Shown: one piece after another, positions 10,034 to 20,800 of the stretch
How positions within the stretch are numbered: the stretch's first letter is position 1
Layout: each line of letters starts with the position of its first letter
DNA from: an uncultured Verrucomicrobia subdivision 3 bacterium
GTDB lineage: Bacteria; Verrucomicrobiota; Verrucomicrobiia; Limisphaerales; UBA11358
Length of the DNA stretch: 35,429 nt
Direction: 5' to 3'
Assembly: GCA_903833055.1 (NCBI GenBank)
Contig: CAILDU010000154.1
Coordinates: forward strand, 1 to 35,429
Program-made: the position numbers and the translations under genes
The notes under the pieces: generated by a model
Told to the model about the DNA's origin: nothing
Database searches by the model: none
Seen by the model: only the letters and a program-made list of their open reading frames with translations

Positions 10034-11179
10034 ATGCGAAAAAGGCAAAAACGAATTTTACTAGCGATGGGCTGGTATGACCATCGCGTGTGTCAGGGCA
10101 TCGCCAAATATGCGGAGGAGGTCGGCTGGCATCTGTGCGCGGATGTGACGAAGGAAAAAGTGATTCCGTGGGGCTGGTCGGGCGATGGAATTCTGGCGTG
10201 GCTGGGCGCGGGCGATGACTTGGCGGATTTTGTGGTGTCGGCAAAATTGCCGACGGTGGATTTCAGTTTTCGTCGTCCGCAACTGCCGTTTCCGCGCGTG
10301 CTGACGGATCACGCGCTGGCGGCGCGACTGGCGGCGGAACATTTTTTGGTGCGCGGCATGAAGAATTTCATGTTTTATAGCGCGGCGGAAAATTGGTCGT
10401 TTGACGAAGTTGGCAGTGCGTTTGTGCAGACGGTGAAAACGGCGGGTCACGATTGTCAGTGGATTCGCTGGCATAAATCATCGGCGTTCGCGACGGGACA
10501 TTTTCAGTGGAAGGACAGAATGCGCTGGCTGGCGTCGCAATTAAAAGCGGCCCCGAAACCGCTGGCCTTATTTGCGGCGTCGGATGATCACGCGTTGGAG
10601 GTGATTGAAACCTGCGAGAACATCGGTTTGGCCGTGCCGGAACAGGTGAGCATTATCGGCATGGATAATTCTTTGCTGGCGGTCGAGGCGATGCACACGC
10701 CGATTTCCAGTGTGGATCGGAATCTGGAAGCGCTGGGTTATCGCGGCGCGGAATTACTCGACCGTTTGATGCATGGCAAATCGCCTCCGAGTAAGCCGAC
10801 GCGCATTCCGCCGAAAGGTTTAATCGAACGCAAGAGCAGCGATTTGCTTGCGGTGAATCATCCGGGCGTGGCGCGCAGTTTGCAGTTTTTGTGGAAAAAC
10901 TTTCACCGTCCGATTGGCGTGGAAGATTTGGTGACGGTCGCGGCAATGTCGCGGAGCGCACTGCATCAGGCTTTTTTGGAACACATCGGGCGGCCGCCGG
11001 GCAAAGAGCTTCATCGCATCCGCATCGAAAATGCCAAAAGAATTCTGGCGCAATCAAACTTGAAACTAGAAGCGGTGGCGGAAGCATGCGGCTACCAAAG
11101 CGCGAACAGCTTCTGGCTGGCGTTCAAGCATACGACAGGTATTTCGCCCAAGCAGTTTCAGAAACGTTTTTGCAACTAA
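10034..11179 (+). CDS. XylR-type transcriptional regulator: LacI-like sugar-binding domain + C-terminal AraC HTH
   Basis: ORF 9989-11179; ATG at 10034 (MRKRQKRILLAMGWYDHRVCQGIAKYAEEVGWHL) is favoured. Sugar-binding core ALFAASDDHALEVIETCENIGLAVPEQVSIIGMDNSLLAVEA; AraC HTH RSALHQAFLEHIGRPPGKELHRIRIENAKRIL...ACGYQSANSFWLAFKHTTGISPKQFQKRF. Confidence 0.93.
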   Translation: MRKRQKRILLAMGWYDHRVCQGIAKYAEEVGWHLCADVTKEKVIPWGWSGDGILAWLGAGDDLADFVVSAKLPTVDFSFRRPQLPFPRVLTDHALAARLAAEHFLVRGMKNFMFYSAAENWSFDEVGSAFVQTVKTAGHDCQWIRWHKSSAFATGHFQWKDRMRWLASQLKAAPKPLALFAASDDHALEVIETCENIGLAVPEQVSIIGMDNSLLAVEAMHTPISSVDRNLEALGYRGAELLDRLMHGKSPPSKPTRIPPKGLIERKSSDLLAVNHPGVARSLQFLWKNFHRPIGVEDLVTVAAMSRSALHQAFLEHIGRPPGKELHRIRIENAKRILAQSNLKLEAVAEACGYQSANSFWLAFKHTTGISPKQFQKRFCN

Positions 11180-11313
11180 TGCCGGACCGGTGATTGGGAA
11201 AATCGGAATGACGGTGATGGTCAGTATTTTTGTGTGCTGGAGAATTTTCATACTTCTTTGAAGAAACGCACGAGGAATAATTGGGGCGCTTCGGTTAGGT
11301 TTTAGACACACCA

Positions 11314-12227
11314 ATGAAGCAGCCTTACGAACTCGCGACCAGCCATGCAATCTATTTTTCCCGCGCGCAGACTTTAACTTTTTCGCGCCGCCGGGGATTC
11401 ACGCTCATCGAGTTGCTGGTGGTGATTGCTATCATTGCGATTTTGGCGGCGATGCTGTTGCCGGCACTCGCGACTGCAAAAAGCAAAGCCTATCAGGCGA
11501 ATTGCATTTCTAACTTAAAGCAGTCCGGCTTGGCTATGCAGATGTATTTCAATGATTTCACCGACTGGTTGCCGCCGGGTGCAGGTTCGAGAACTCCAAA
11601 CGACGACTATGGTTTGACGCAAGGGCAGTTGCCCACCTACAGCTCCAACGCAAATACTCGCAAATGGCTTCCATATTATTTGGCAAGTTATTTGGGCATG
11701 AAGGATCCATCAACGATTCCCAACACGACATATGAAGTGACCAAAGTTTTTTGCTGTGCAGGTTATGGCAGCGCGGCTGGCAATTTATCTGATGGTGCAG
11801 GTGGTAAGAGTGGTGATGACCCGACGGGAAATAATTACAGTGTGAATTACGCCAAAGGTGGTGTTGGTTCTTACACTGTAACCCAGCCTTCGAGTTCAAC
11901 GGTTTATATGGCCATGTTAAAGACGGCTTATCCGAATGGAGCCAATGCAGTCAATGGCACTGTGGGCTGGCTGCCTTTTGCAAAGAACACGCCTATGAGC
12001 CGATGAAGTTAAATCAAATTTCGGGTGCCGGAGTTCCGCTGTCGGATTTTTGGGAAATAGGCGACTATGATTGCCTGGCCGTGAACGACACCTCCAAGTT
12101 TGATCTAGCGATCACACCCGTTCACAAAACCGTTCGCAACTTTGCTTATTTTGACGGTCACGCGGGCAATCGAAAAGTCACGACCACTGCAATCGGAAGT
12201 TTGCTGCCTGGACAATATGATCAATAG
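11314..12227 (+). pseudogene. Type IV/II secretion pseudopilin (DUF1559-like), disrupted by an apparent frameshift at about 12003
   Basis: Prepilin motif [46 protein letters not shown] in ORF 11314-12006. The C-terminal part, with the typical FAYFDGHAGNRKV end, continues in ORF 12003-12227. Confidence 0.75.
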
Positions 12228-12438
12228 TTTTATTCCGGTTCACCGCAAAAGTAATTGCCGTATTCCATTCTGCCAGTCAGCCAAAAAATTTTTCTACGGA
12301 CGGAGATACTCTTTATCTTCCTGCCCGTCATAAAAGTGGCTGGTTAAGTTGCGAGTTTGGTCTGGCTTCGGTCGCCATCACGGCGGACGTCGTTCTGGGT
12401 TTAATTGTCGGTAGCAGCCAGCAAAATTAATTTTCGGA

Positions 12439-12479
12439 TGCGCGGTTAGCACAGTGGTGGAGCATTACCTTGACACGGT
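12439..12479 (+). repeat. Truncated tRNA-Val copy (5' acceptor strand through anticodon loop)
   Basis: tgcgcggttagcacagtggtggagcattaccttgacacggt matches 33324-33364 of the intact tRNA-Val with 2 mismatches over 41 nt; the T-arm and 3' acceptor are absent. Confidence 0.88.
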
Positions 12480-12684
12480 TTCTGGCGCTTATAAGTGATT
12501 ATATTTAGCTATTTACAATCTTATTGTAGCAATTCTCTGTTCGCCAAATTTCAATTGTAGCAATTCCCCTATTTTTCAGAGGTCAGGCATTTCATTGTTG
12601 GAATCCCGCTTTGTTTTTAACCTTGTGAAACCACATTAAGCATAAGCAGGCTTAACTATTCTTCCCATTTCTGATCAAAGCCAT

Positions 12685-12882
12685 TTGTGCTGGTTGCGAC
12701 TAGACCGAGTATGGGGCATACGAATCTCTGGCAAAACACAGCGTGCTGATTTGACTTTGGTTGGATGTTTGGCACATGCGCGGCGAGGCTTTCACGAAGC
12801 GTTGGCGGAGACCAAATTGGCGGCGTGGTTTGTGGGCCAAATTGGACAGCTTTACGCGGCGGAGAAGAAGCTGCGCGAATAA
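12685..12882 (+). pseudogene. IS66-family transposase remnant
   Basis: RADLTLVGCLAHARRGFHEALAETKLAAWFVGQIGQLYAAEKKLRE resembles the IS66 transposase core (GCWAHARRKF-EA...IGxLYxxExxxRE), but only about 65 aa remain. Confidence 0.75.
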
Positions 12883-13434
12883 ATGGCTTCTTGCTCAAGC
12901 AGGATAAACCTGTTTCATTGCAAAACGTGTTCGTGATAATTCGCAAAAATATGTCAACTCAATGGTTCATCATCCCGCTCTTCACCGTCCGGCTGCTGGC
13001 ATCGCTGGCAAGATAGAAGTTGCCGACTGTAGCGGATCAGACGGATACTTTGTTTATTTCATAGCTAGAAAGACTGGCCAATCATCATCTGAACGGCGGC
13101 ACCTTCTTCGCCATAGGCAATATCTAGGCGTCCGACCAATCGCTTGAATAGTGCGCCCAAAGCGAATCTCTGGCATTGATTTAACATGGTGAGAAGTTTT
13201 CCAAAAATATCTATGCCGAGCATGGGATGATAGAAATTAAATCAAGTGAATGGCGTCCCGGATTTTTTTGCCGAACGCAGTCGTCCAAGTTCCATATTGT
13301 CATCTTTATTTTATCCAATTTGTTTCCCCGCCATGGCGCAACCATGGACATATCACCAAAAAAAATTCAAGTCGACTGATTGATTAATGCGAAACCATTT
13401 TGTGATTTGGCTGTTTAACCATTAAAATTATTCC

Positions 13435-14385
13435 ATGCCAATGCACCATTTTGAAACCGCTAGGGAAACTTACCGAAAAATTGCCAGCAACATCGCGCTG
13501 ATCATGCGGGGGCAGGATGTCGCCACACGACAGCTGCTGGCGGCGATGGCGGCAGGTGGTCACGTCTTGCTGGAAGATTTTCCCGGCACCGGCAAGACGA
13601 CGCTTGCCAAGGCGCTCGCCAAATCTATTGACGCGCAATTTAAACGATTGCAGTTTACGCCGGATTTACTGCCGTCGGATATTCTTGGCGTTTCTATTTT
13701 CAGTCAGCGAGACCAGCAATTTCATTTTCACGAAGGCCCGGTGTTCACGAACATTCTGCTCGCGGATGAAATTAACCGCGCCTCGCCGCGCACCCAATCC
13801 GCGTTGCTCGAAGCGATGGGCGAAGCCCAGGTGAGCGTCGAAGGTGAGCGCCGAAATTTGCCGGCACTTTTCTTTGTCATTGCCACGCAAAATCCGGTCG
13901 AGTTTCGCGGCACTTATCCGTTGCCGGAGGCGCAGATGGACCGGTTCGCAATGCAATTCACGCTTGGCTACGTTTCGCCCGCCGAGGAAGTCGCCATCCT
14001 CACCGCGCAGGAACACAATCATCCGATTGACGAATTGAACCCAGCCGTATCGCTCGCTGACGTGGTGGCTTTGAAACACGCGGTGGAAAATGTCCGCATC
14101 AGCGCTGAATTGAAACGCTACGCCGTTGATCTCGTCGCGGCGACGCGCACCGCCGCCGGCGTGCAACTGGGTGCCAGCCCACGCGCGTCCATCGCGTTGA
14201 TGAAAATCGCGCAGGCCGAGGCGTTGTTCGACAATCTAGAATTTGTCACGCCGGAGCATATCCAAAAACTGGCCGTGGCTGTCATTGCGCACCGGCTCGT
14301 GCTGGATCCGCAGTCGCGCTTTTCCGGCATAACCGCGCGCGGCGTGGTGGAAGATGTTCTTAAAAAATTGCCTGTGCCAGCGTGA
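13435..14385 (+). CDS. MoxR-family AAA+ ATPase
   Basis: GGHVLLEDFPGTGKTTLAKALAKSI (Walker A), GPVFTNILLADEINRASPRTQSALLEAMGEAQVSVEG, FFVIATQNPVEFRGTYPLPEAQMDRF. Confidence 0.96.
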   Translation: MPMHHFETARETYRKIASNIALIMRGQDVATRQLLAAMAAGGHVLLEDFPGTGKTTLAKALAKSIDAQFKRLQFTPDLLPSDILGVSIFSQRDQQFHFHEGPVFTNILLADEINRASPRTQSALLEAMGEAQVSVEGERRNLPALFFVIATQNPVEFRGTYPLPEAQMDRFAMQFTLGYVSPAEEVAILTAQEHNHPIDELNPAVSLADVVALKHAVENVRISAELKRYAVDLVAATRTAAGVQLGASPRASIALMKIAQAEALFDNLEFVTPEHIQKLAVAVIAHRLVLDPQSRFSGITARGVVEDVLKKLPVPA

Positions 14386-15728
14386 AGCTGCTCTACAAAC
14401 TGATTTACTGGAATTACCACGCGACCTCCGGCGTATGGTATTGGGCGCGGCGGCGCTTCACGCTCGCGGGCATGTGTGTGGCCGGCGGTTTCGTGCTCGC
14501 GGGCGCGACGGGCATCGACATTGAGAACACCGTAATTTACCAGTCGTTCACATTGCTGTTGGCACTTTTGCTCCTCGCGTTCGCCGGCAGTTTTTTCTTC
14601 CGCGCCAAATTTTCCGTGACGCGTTTGCTGCCGCGCTTCGGCACCGCCGGCCAGCCGTTGAGCTATCGCATCAGCGTAAAAAATCTGACGGCGAAACCGC
14701 AGATCGGCTTGACGCTGCTGGAAGAACTCGCCGACCCGCGTCCGGCTTTCGACGACTGGCTTGCATTTCAATTGGCCGAAAGTCGGCGCGTCCGTCCGTT
14801 CCGCGTGTCCCAGCGTCGCCGGAAAAATCCGTTCCGCATTGCGAACGTAAAAAACGCCGAAATCCCGTCGCTGCCGCCGCGCGGTGAAGTTGAAACGAAC
14901 GTAGAATTGCTGCCGCTGCGCCGTGGCATTTTGCACCTCACCGGCGTTTCACTCGCGCAACCAGATCCGCTCGGCTTGTGTCGCGCGCTCCAGAAAATTT
15001 CCGCGCCGCAGACCGTTTTAATTTTGCCGAAACGTTATCCGTTGCCGCCGATTGCGCTGCCGGGCGCGCTGCGTTATCAGGAAGGTGGCGTGGCACTGGC
15101 GGCGAACGTCGGGCGCAGCGAGGAGTTTGTCGCGCTGCGCGATTACCGGCACGGCGACCCGTTGCGGAATATTCACTGGCGGAGTTGGGCGAAAACCGGC
15201 AAGCCCATCGTGAAGGAATTCGAGGACGAATTTTTCGTGCGGCACGCGCTCGTGCTCGACACGTTCGACGACGAGCCGAATAGCGAAATTTTGGAAGAGG
15301 CGGTGTCCGTCGCCGCGTCGTTCGCCTGCACCGTGCTGACGCAGGAATCGCTGCTTGATTTACTTTTCGTCGGCAACCATTCGTATTGCTTCACCGTCGG
15401 TCGCGGCCTCGGGCACGCCGACCAGATGCTGGAGATTCTGGCGTCCGTGAAAAATTGCGCGGACAAAAATTTTGAAATGTTGGAGCAACTCGTGTTGAAC
15501 CACGTTTCATTGGTCAGCGGCTGCATTTGTGTTTTGCAGCGCTGGGATGAACCGCGCCGCAAATTTGTCGAGAAACTCAAGGTGCTCGGCGTGCCGCTGC
15601 TGGTGTTGATCATCGTGCCACCGGGCGGCGGGATTTCCGGTGCGGGCGGTGAACTGGTGGACGCACCGGGAACCATCCGCGTTTTGGAGATCGGAAAAAT
15701 CGCGGAAGAATTGGTGAAACTAAAATGA
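14382..15728 (+). CDS. DUF58 domain protein
   Basis: Two N-terminal TM segments, then EEFVALRDYRHGDPLRNIHWRSWAKTGKPIVKEFEDEFFVRHALVLDTF, the DUF58 signature; 4-nt overlap with moxR. Confidence 0.92.
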   Translation: MKLLYKLIYWNYHATSGVWYWARRRFTLAGMCVAGGFVLAGATGIDIENTVIYQSFTLLLALLLLAFAGSFFFRAKFSVTRLLPRFGTAGQPLSYRISVKNLTAKPQIGLTLLEELADPRPAFDDWLAFQLAESRRVRPFRVSQRRRKNPFRIANVKNAEIPSLPPRGEVETNVELLPLRRGILHLTGVSLAQPDPLGLCRALQKISAPQTVLILPKRYPLPPIALPGALRYQEGGVALAANVGRSEEFVALRDYRHGDPLRNIHWRSWAKTGKPIVKEFEDEFFVRHALVLDTFDDEPNSEILEEAVSVAASFACTVLTQESLLDLLFVGNHSYCFTVGRGLGHADQMLEILASVKNCADKNFEMLEQLVLNHVSLVSGCICVLQRWDEPRRKFVEKLKVLGVPLLVLIIVPPGGGISGAGGELVDAPGTIRVLEIGKIAEELVKLK

Positions 15729-17830
15729 AGATTCCGCCATTCCTGTTGCTCGCGACACTGGCCTTCTGGGGCTGGCAGTCGGGACTTTTGTGGATTGGTG
15801 TCGCGCTGGGGGTCGTGATTGAAAGCCCACGCTTCATCAAAGCGCGCTTCGATTTGGCGGACGAAGATTTCCGTCGCATCTGGAATTTGTGTGTCGTGCT
15901 CACGTTGGCCGTGGCGGCAATTGTCTTCACGACGAATGACGAAGGTGGCGGCGGATTAATCAGCAATCCAACCGTCAATAATGCCAGCAACGCCACCGTT
16001 CACACTGCCACCACGCTGTTGCGCTGGCTGCCAATGACGTTGTTTCTGTTCGTCGCCGCGCAAAAATTTAGCGAACGCGGCGGTATTCCTTTGTCGGCCA
16101 TTTCCCTGACCTTTCGCCGTCGTCGGCACAAAACCGGTGACGCCGCGCCGGAACGCGAGGTGGATATTTCGTATCCCTATTTTATGGCGTGCCTGTTCGC
16201 GGCGGGCTTTCATCCCAATCAAGGCGCGCCCACCTATTTTTGGGGACAATGCATTTTGCTGGCGTGGGCAATTTGGCCGGCGCGTTCACGGCGTTCCGGA
16301 ATTTTCATCTGGCTAGCCGCCTTGACGCTGGCCGTCGCGATTGGCTATGGCGGCACGCGCAGCATCGGTTTGCTGGCACAGGTCAGTCAGGGTTTCGATG
16401 CGCGATTGCTTTCGTGGATGCTCCAGCCCAAAACCGATTCGAAGCAAAGCATGACTTCCATGGGTCGCATCGGAAGACTCAAACTTTCTCCGCGCATCGT
16501 CATCCGGCTCGAACCGATCAATGGCAGTCCCGCTCCAGCCTACCTGCGCGAAGCCACTTATCATTCCTATCATTCACCGAGTCAAACCTGGCAGTCCGGC
16601 GCGGCGGGAAATGAATTCGTGGATGTGCCCGCCGAAGCTGGCGGACTAAATTGGAATTTACTTCCCAGCGTGACGAACCATTCCGTCGCGCGCATCGCCT
16701 GTTATCTCAACGGCTGGTCGGCGGATTTGAAAGTGCCGGAAGGCTTGCTACCATTGCCAACGGGCAGCAGCCGGCTGGAAAATGTTCCATTGAATATCGT
16801 CGCCATCAAAATGAACCACACCGGCGCGGTGATGGCCAGCGGACCGGGCTTGGTAATTTTTAATGCGCGCTTCGGCGGCGACGCCACATTTGATTCGCCG
16901 CCGGACGCCAGCACAAATTTGTGGGATTTGTCCGTGCCCACCAACGAAGCCGCCGCGCTTGATAAAGTGATTTTGGAAATGAAAATTTCCGGCACAAACG
17001 AGGAACAAAAATTTCAAGCCGTCCAAAATTTCTTTGCCGATAAATTCACTTACAGCACTTGGCAGGGCTCCGATAAACTGGCAACGATAAACGCAACACC
17101 GCTGGCGCGCTTCCTGTTGAGCAGCCGCAGCGGACATTGCGAATACTTCGCCACCGCCACGGTTTTGCTGTTACGCGAACTCGGAATCCCAGCGCGTTAT
17201 GCGGTCGGCTATTCCGTGCACGAAGCTAGTGGCCAAGGCTATGTCGTCCGCGGGCGCGACGCCCACGCGTGGTGTCTCGCCTGGAACAGCCGCAAAAAAA
17301 TCTGGGAAGATTTCGACACCACGCCCAGCTCTTGGATTGCCACCGAAGAACAGCGCGCTTCGATGTGGCAATGGGTTTCGGATGGCTGGTCTTGGCTGAG
17401 GTTTCAATTCGCCAAGTTTCGCTGGGGCCAGACTCATCTGCGCCAATATGTATTGTGGGGCATGGTGCCGGTGCTGACCGCGCTGCTGTTTCAAATCATC
17501 TTCCGGCGCCGCAAACGAAAAACGGCGGCGGGAAATAAAAATTCGGTGGAGAAATTTTTCTGGCCGGGACTTGATTCCGAATTTTACCGGCTGGAAAAAA
17601 TGCTCGCCGCGCGGGGCGTGCCGCGCCAGCCCAGCGAACCGCTCGCCGACTGGCTGGAGCATGCACTGGCCGAACCCGCGCTCGCCCAACTCCGCGCGCC
17701 GTTGCAGGAATTGTTGCGGCTGCATTACCGCCACCGCTTCGACCCAAACGGCTTGGACGAGGCCGGTCGAAAATTACTCGCACAAAAAGTTCGCGAATGT
17801 CTGGAATCGCTTACACGTCTCGGCAGTTAA
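15725..17830 (+). CDS. TgpA-like membrane transglutaminase
   Basis: Multiple N-terminal TM helices; SSRSGHCEYFATATVLLLRELGIPARYAVGYSVHEASGQGYVVRGRDAHAWCLAWN (Cys-His-Asp transglutaminase core); C-terminal TM and DUF4129-like tail; 4-nt overlap with the DUF58 gene. Confidence 0.93.
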   Translation: MKIPPFLLLATLAFWGWQSGLLWIGVALGVVIESPRFIKARFDLADEDFRRIWNLCVVLTLAVAAIVFTTNDEGGGGLISNPTVNNASNATVHTATTLLRWLPMTLFLFVAAQKFSERGGIPLSAISLTFRRRRHKTGDAAPEREVDISYPYFMACLFAAGFHPNQGAPTYFWGQCILLAWAIWPARSRRSGIFIWLAALTLAVAIGYGGTRSIGLLAQVSQGFDARLLSWMLQPKTDSKQSMTSMGRIGRLKLSPRIVIRLEPINGSPAPAYLREATYHSYHSPSQTWQSGAAGNEFVDVPAEAGGLNWNLLPSVTNHSVARIACYLNGWSADLKVPEGLLPLPTGSSRLENVPLNIVAIKMNHTGAVMASGPGLVIFNARFGGDATFDSPPDASTNLWDLSVPTNEAAALDKVILEMKISGTNEEQKFQAVQNFFADKFTYSTWQGSDKLATINATPLARFLLSSRSGHCEYFATATVLLLRELGIPARYAVGYSVHEASGQGYVVRGRDAHAWCLAWNSRKKIWEDFDTTPSSWIATEEQRASMWQWVSDGWSWLRFQFAKFRWGQTHLRQYVLWGMVPVLTALLFQIIFRRRKRKTAAGNKNSVEKFFWPGLDSEFYRLEKMLAARGVPRQPSEPLADWLEHALAEPALAQLRAPLQELLRLHYRHRFDPNGLDEAGRKLLAQKVRECLESLTRLGS

Positions 17831-17834
17831 ATTT

Positions 17835-20800
17835 TCAAGCGCGCCGGGCATTTCGGTTTTGCGTCGTGCGCGACAAAACCGAAACCATCACCCACAACAT
17901 CAGAAACACCGCGAGTCCCGCGCCGAGCCGTGTCGGCCAATGAATTATCTTGGTGTTTTCCGCCGCGAGCAAAAACGTCATCGGCTTGCCGCCTTCTGTT
18001 TGCAACACCTGCGTGAACGCGAACCGCTCGCCGCGCACCGGCAAATTCACGCGCAGCGGCTGGATTTTGGCCGTCACGATTTCCTGCGCCTGCTGTAATT
18101 TCGTCCATTGCTCGCCGGCGGCGTTGTTGTCGTTGATACCAAGATTGTAATTCAGCCGCGACTCGCTGGACTTGCCGCCATCCGCCGCGAGCGTCCCGGC
18201 ATTGCGAAAATAAAAATCGTTTTGCGCGTTGATCAAATTGCTCGCCTGCGCGGTCTTCAAATCGTCACCAAGTTTTTTTACTTCCGCGTCTTCGTCCTTG
18301 CCGGAATAAAATTTCGCCTTCGCGCGGCTGAAATTCGCCGTGGCCTCGCGCACATTGCCGCCGGCCAGTTGCTGCCGTGCCACCGACACATCGCGACGCA
18401 CTTCGGTTTTTGCGGAAGCTTTATTCACCTGCTCCATGCGCGAATAATCCAGAATGGAAAAGCTCGACGACAGCGGCTGCGCCATCGGCGCGAGTTCACG
18501 CGTCATCGTGCCTTTCTGCAAATCCAGATAGTTATAATCCGGCGGCAGATAAACTTCCCAGTGTGCGTTCTTCAACGGTACGTCGAATTTCGGTGAAGTA
18601 AAACCAACTTCGCCGCGCGCCTTCGGAAAAACATTGGTGCCGACATAAGTCAACTCCACGGCCATCGCCTCATCGTCCGACGATTGAATTGGCAGTAGCA
18701 ATTTTCCGTCGCGCACGCTGGGCCGCACCGGTTGGCCGGCGACAAATGCCGACCAGACCTGCGCGTTCGCCGGTAATTCGACTTCGAGAAATTGCCGGCC
18801 ATTGTTACGCACGGACAGCGACATCTCGGTCATCATTTGACCGTCGTCTGCGACTACGCTGGTGAAATTTGCGCTGTCCACCAAGGCTTCCAGCACCGCC
18901 GCATCGTCGAACCGCCGCACGTCGAGCGTCAGCCGCGCGCCCGCTTTGGCGTAGCGATACGCGAGCGTGGTCGTGTTGCCGGAGACGTTCGCCCAGTCCG
19001 GCAAATCCGCTGCGTCTACGCGTTGTAAATCCGGCGCGCTGGCTTCGTTGACTTGCAGCGGCGCTTTGGCTGACACGACATAATATCCGGTTTCACGTTC
19101 CACGTTTTCGGCGGACACACCGGCCAGCTCCAGCGAATTGGTTTTCGCCGAACGCGGTTCGTCCCACGTCACGGTCAGCGTGTAATTGCCGCGCACCGGA
19201 CTTTGCAATTCCACGCGCCAGATGTTTCCGTCCTGCGCGCGGCTGCGGATGTTGGCGCCGCTGATCTCGACGTTTTGGAATTCTGGCGGCACGGTCACGC
19301 GCAATTCCTTCACCGGCGAATTGGCGATGTCGTAGCGCACCAGCGCGCGTCCGCTCACGAGCGTTTCCGTGAGCGTAAACGTGTTGACGATTTCCGTCCG
19401 CACCCACGCGGCTACCGCCTCGGTCGCCACCGACAATTTCCAATCCGGCAACGCTTTCGGTTCGGAAGAAATAAATTTGTAAGCAAGTAAATTTCCCGAA
19501 CTGGCAGCGGGCATATCACTAGCGAGTGCCGCCGCCGGAATTTCCGTCAGCCCGTCGAACGATTCCGTTTTCACCGCCACGCCCGGCTCGGCGGAAACCG
19601 CGACGAAGCCGGTGAGCTTCGCCGTGCCGAGCGGATGCACGCCCGCGATGGACAATGATTTCGGCAGTTGCTTGATATTTTTTACGAGCGCGACGGTCAG
19701 CGCGTAGCTGCCGCTCGTGCGATCTTTCAACGTCACTTCCAGCACGCGTCCGTCGGCGTCATTGCGCTCGACCTGCTGCTGGATATTTTCGCCGGTGACA
19801 TGCTCGACGCGATAACCGTCCGGCAAGGCAACTTTCAAACTGAACACGCCCGCGCGCTTGATGGTGTAATTGATTATCGCCGAAAGTGAAATCTGTTCAG
19901 CGCTCACGCGAAATTGATTTTGCACCACGACTTCAATCTGCGGCTGAACCGCCTCGGCGCGGACGCGCAGCGAAAATTGCGGGCTGGCAAAACGGAATAC
20001 GCTCACGAGTGCGCCGGAGTTTTCTGCGCCGGTGCGCGCAAATTCCTCAGCATCCACGCGCTCCAAACCAGCGGCGGACTCGATGGACAGTCCGAGTTCT
20101 TCCGCGCCGCGCAAGGCGATCAGGCCGTTCTCACGTTTCACATCCAGTGCGTGCGGCAGTTCCACGACGGCGCTCGTCGGCAACGCGTCGAACGATTTTT
20201 CCGTCTCCACCGTGAGCCGCCAGCCGAGCGGAATTCCCTTCATCAAATCCACGATTAGGATTTGCCCGCCGCCGGCATCCTTGATTTCCCAAGTGCGGAT
20301 GTCGCGGCCTTCGACACGTAGTAATTTTTGACCGGCGGGCAGTTGCACACGCGCCTGACGCAATTCGCCCTGCGTGATTTGGTAGTCTAAAGTTGCGCGC
20401 AGGTTCATCACGCCGCCGCCAAACGTGGCGAGCGCGGCGTTGCGACAAAAAACTGTCGCGGCCACTTCTTCGGCGCGCTTCACGCGCGGCGTCCAGAGCA
20501 GTTCGATCCGGTTGGCGGAACCCATTACGGCGTCAACACCCGTCGTATCCTTGTTCAAACTGCGCTTAAATGAAATCGCGCCGGGAAAATCCACGTCCGC
20601 CTCCGGCTGATTCAGCACGAGTGAAATCTGGCTGGTCAACGCCGGTGGAATGGCAAAAGCCAGTTTGCGTTTTGTCACGTCGCCGGAAATTTTCACGAGC
20701 ATTTTGATTTGCAAAGTCGTGTTGCCATTGCGATCAAAACGAACGGAAATAATTCCACCATTGCGCACGAGTGAGGCGCTGCCGCTTTTGACCGTGAACT

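Noticed and set aside
12656-13147. Other short ORFs around the IS66 remnant (12656-12946 minus, 12962-13147 plus)
   Set aside because: No recognisable family; the region looks like decayed noncoding or mobile debris.
14118-14936. 272-aa minus-strand ORF across MoxR/DUF58
   Set aside because: Antisense to two strongly supported genes; no motif.
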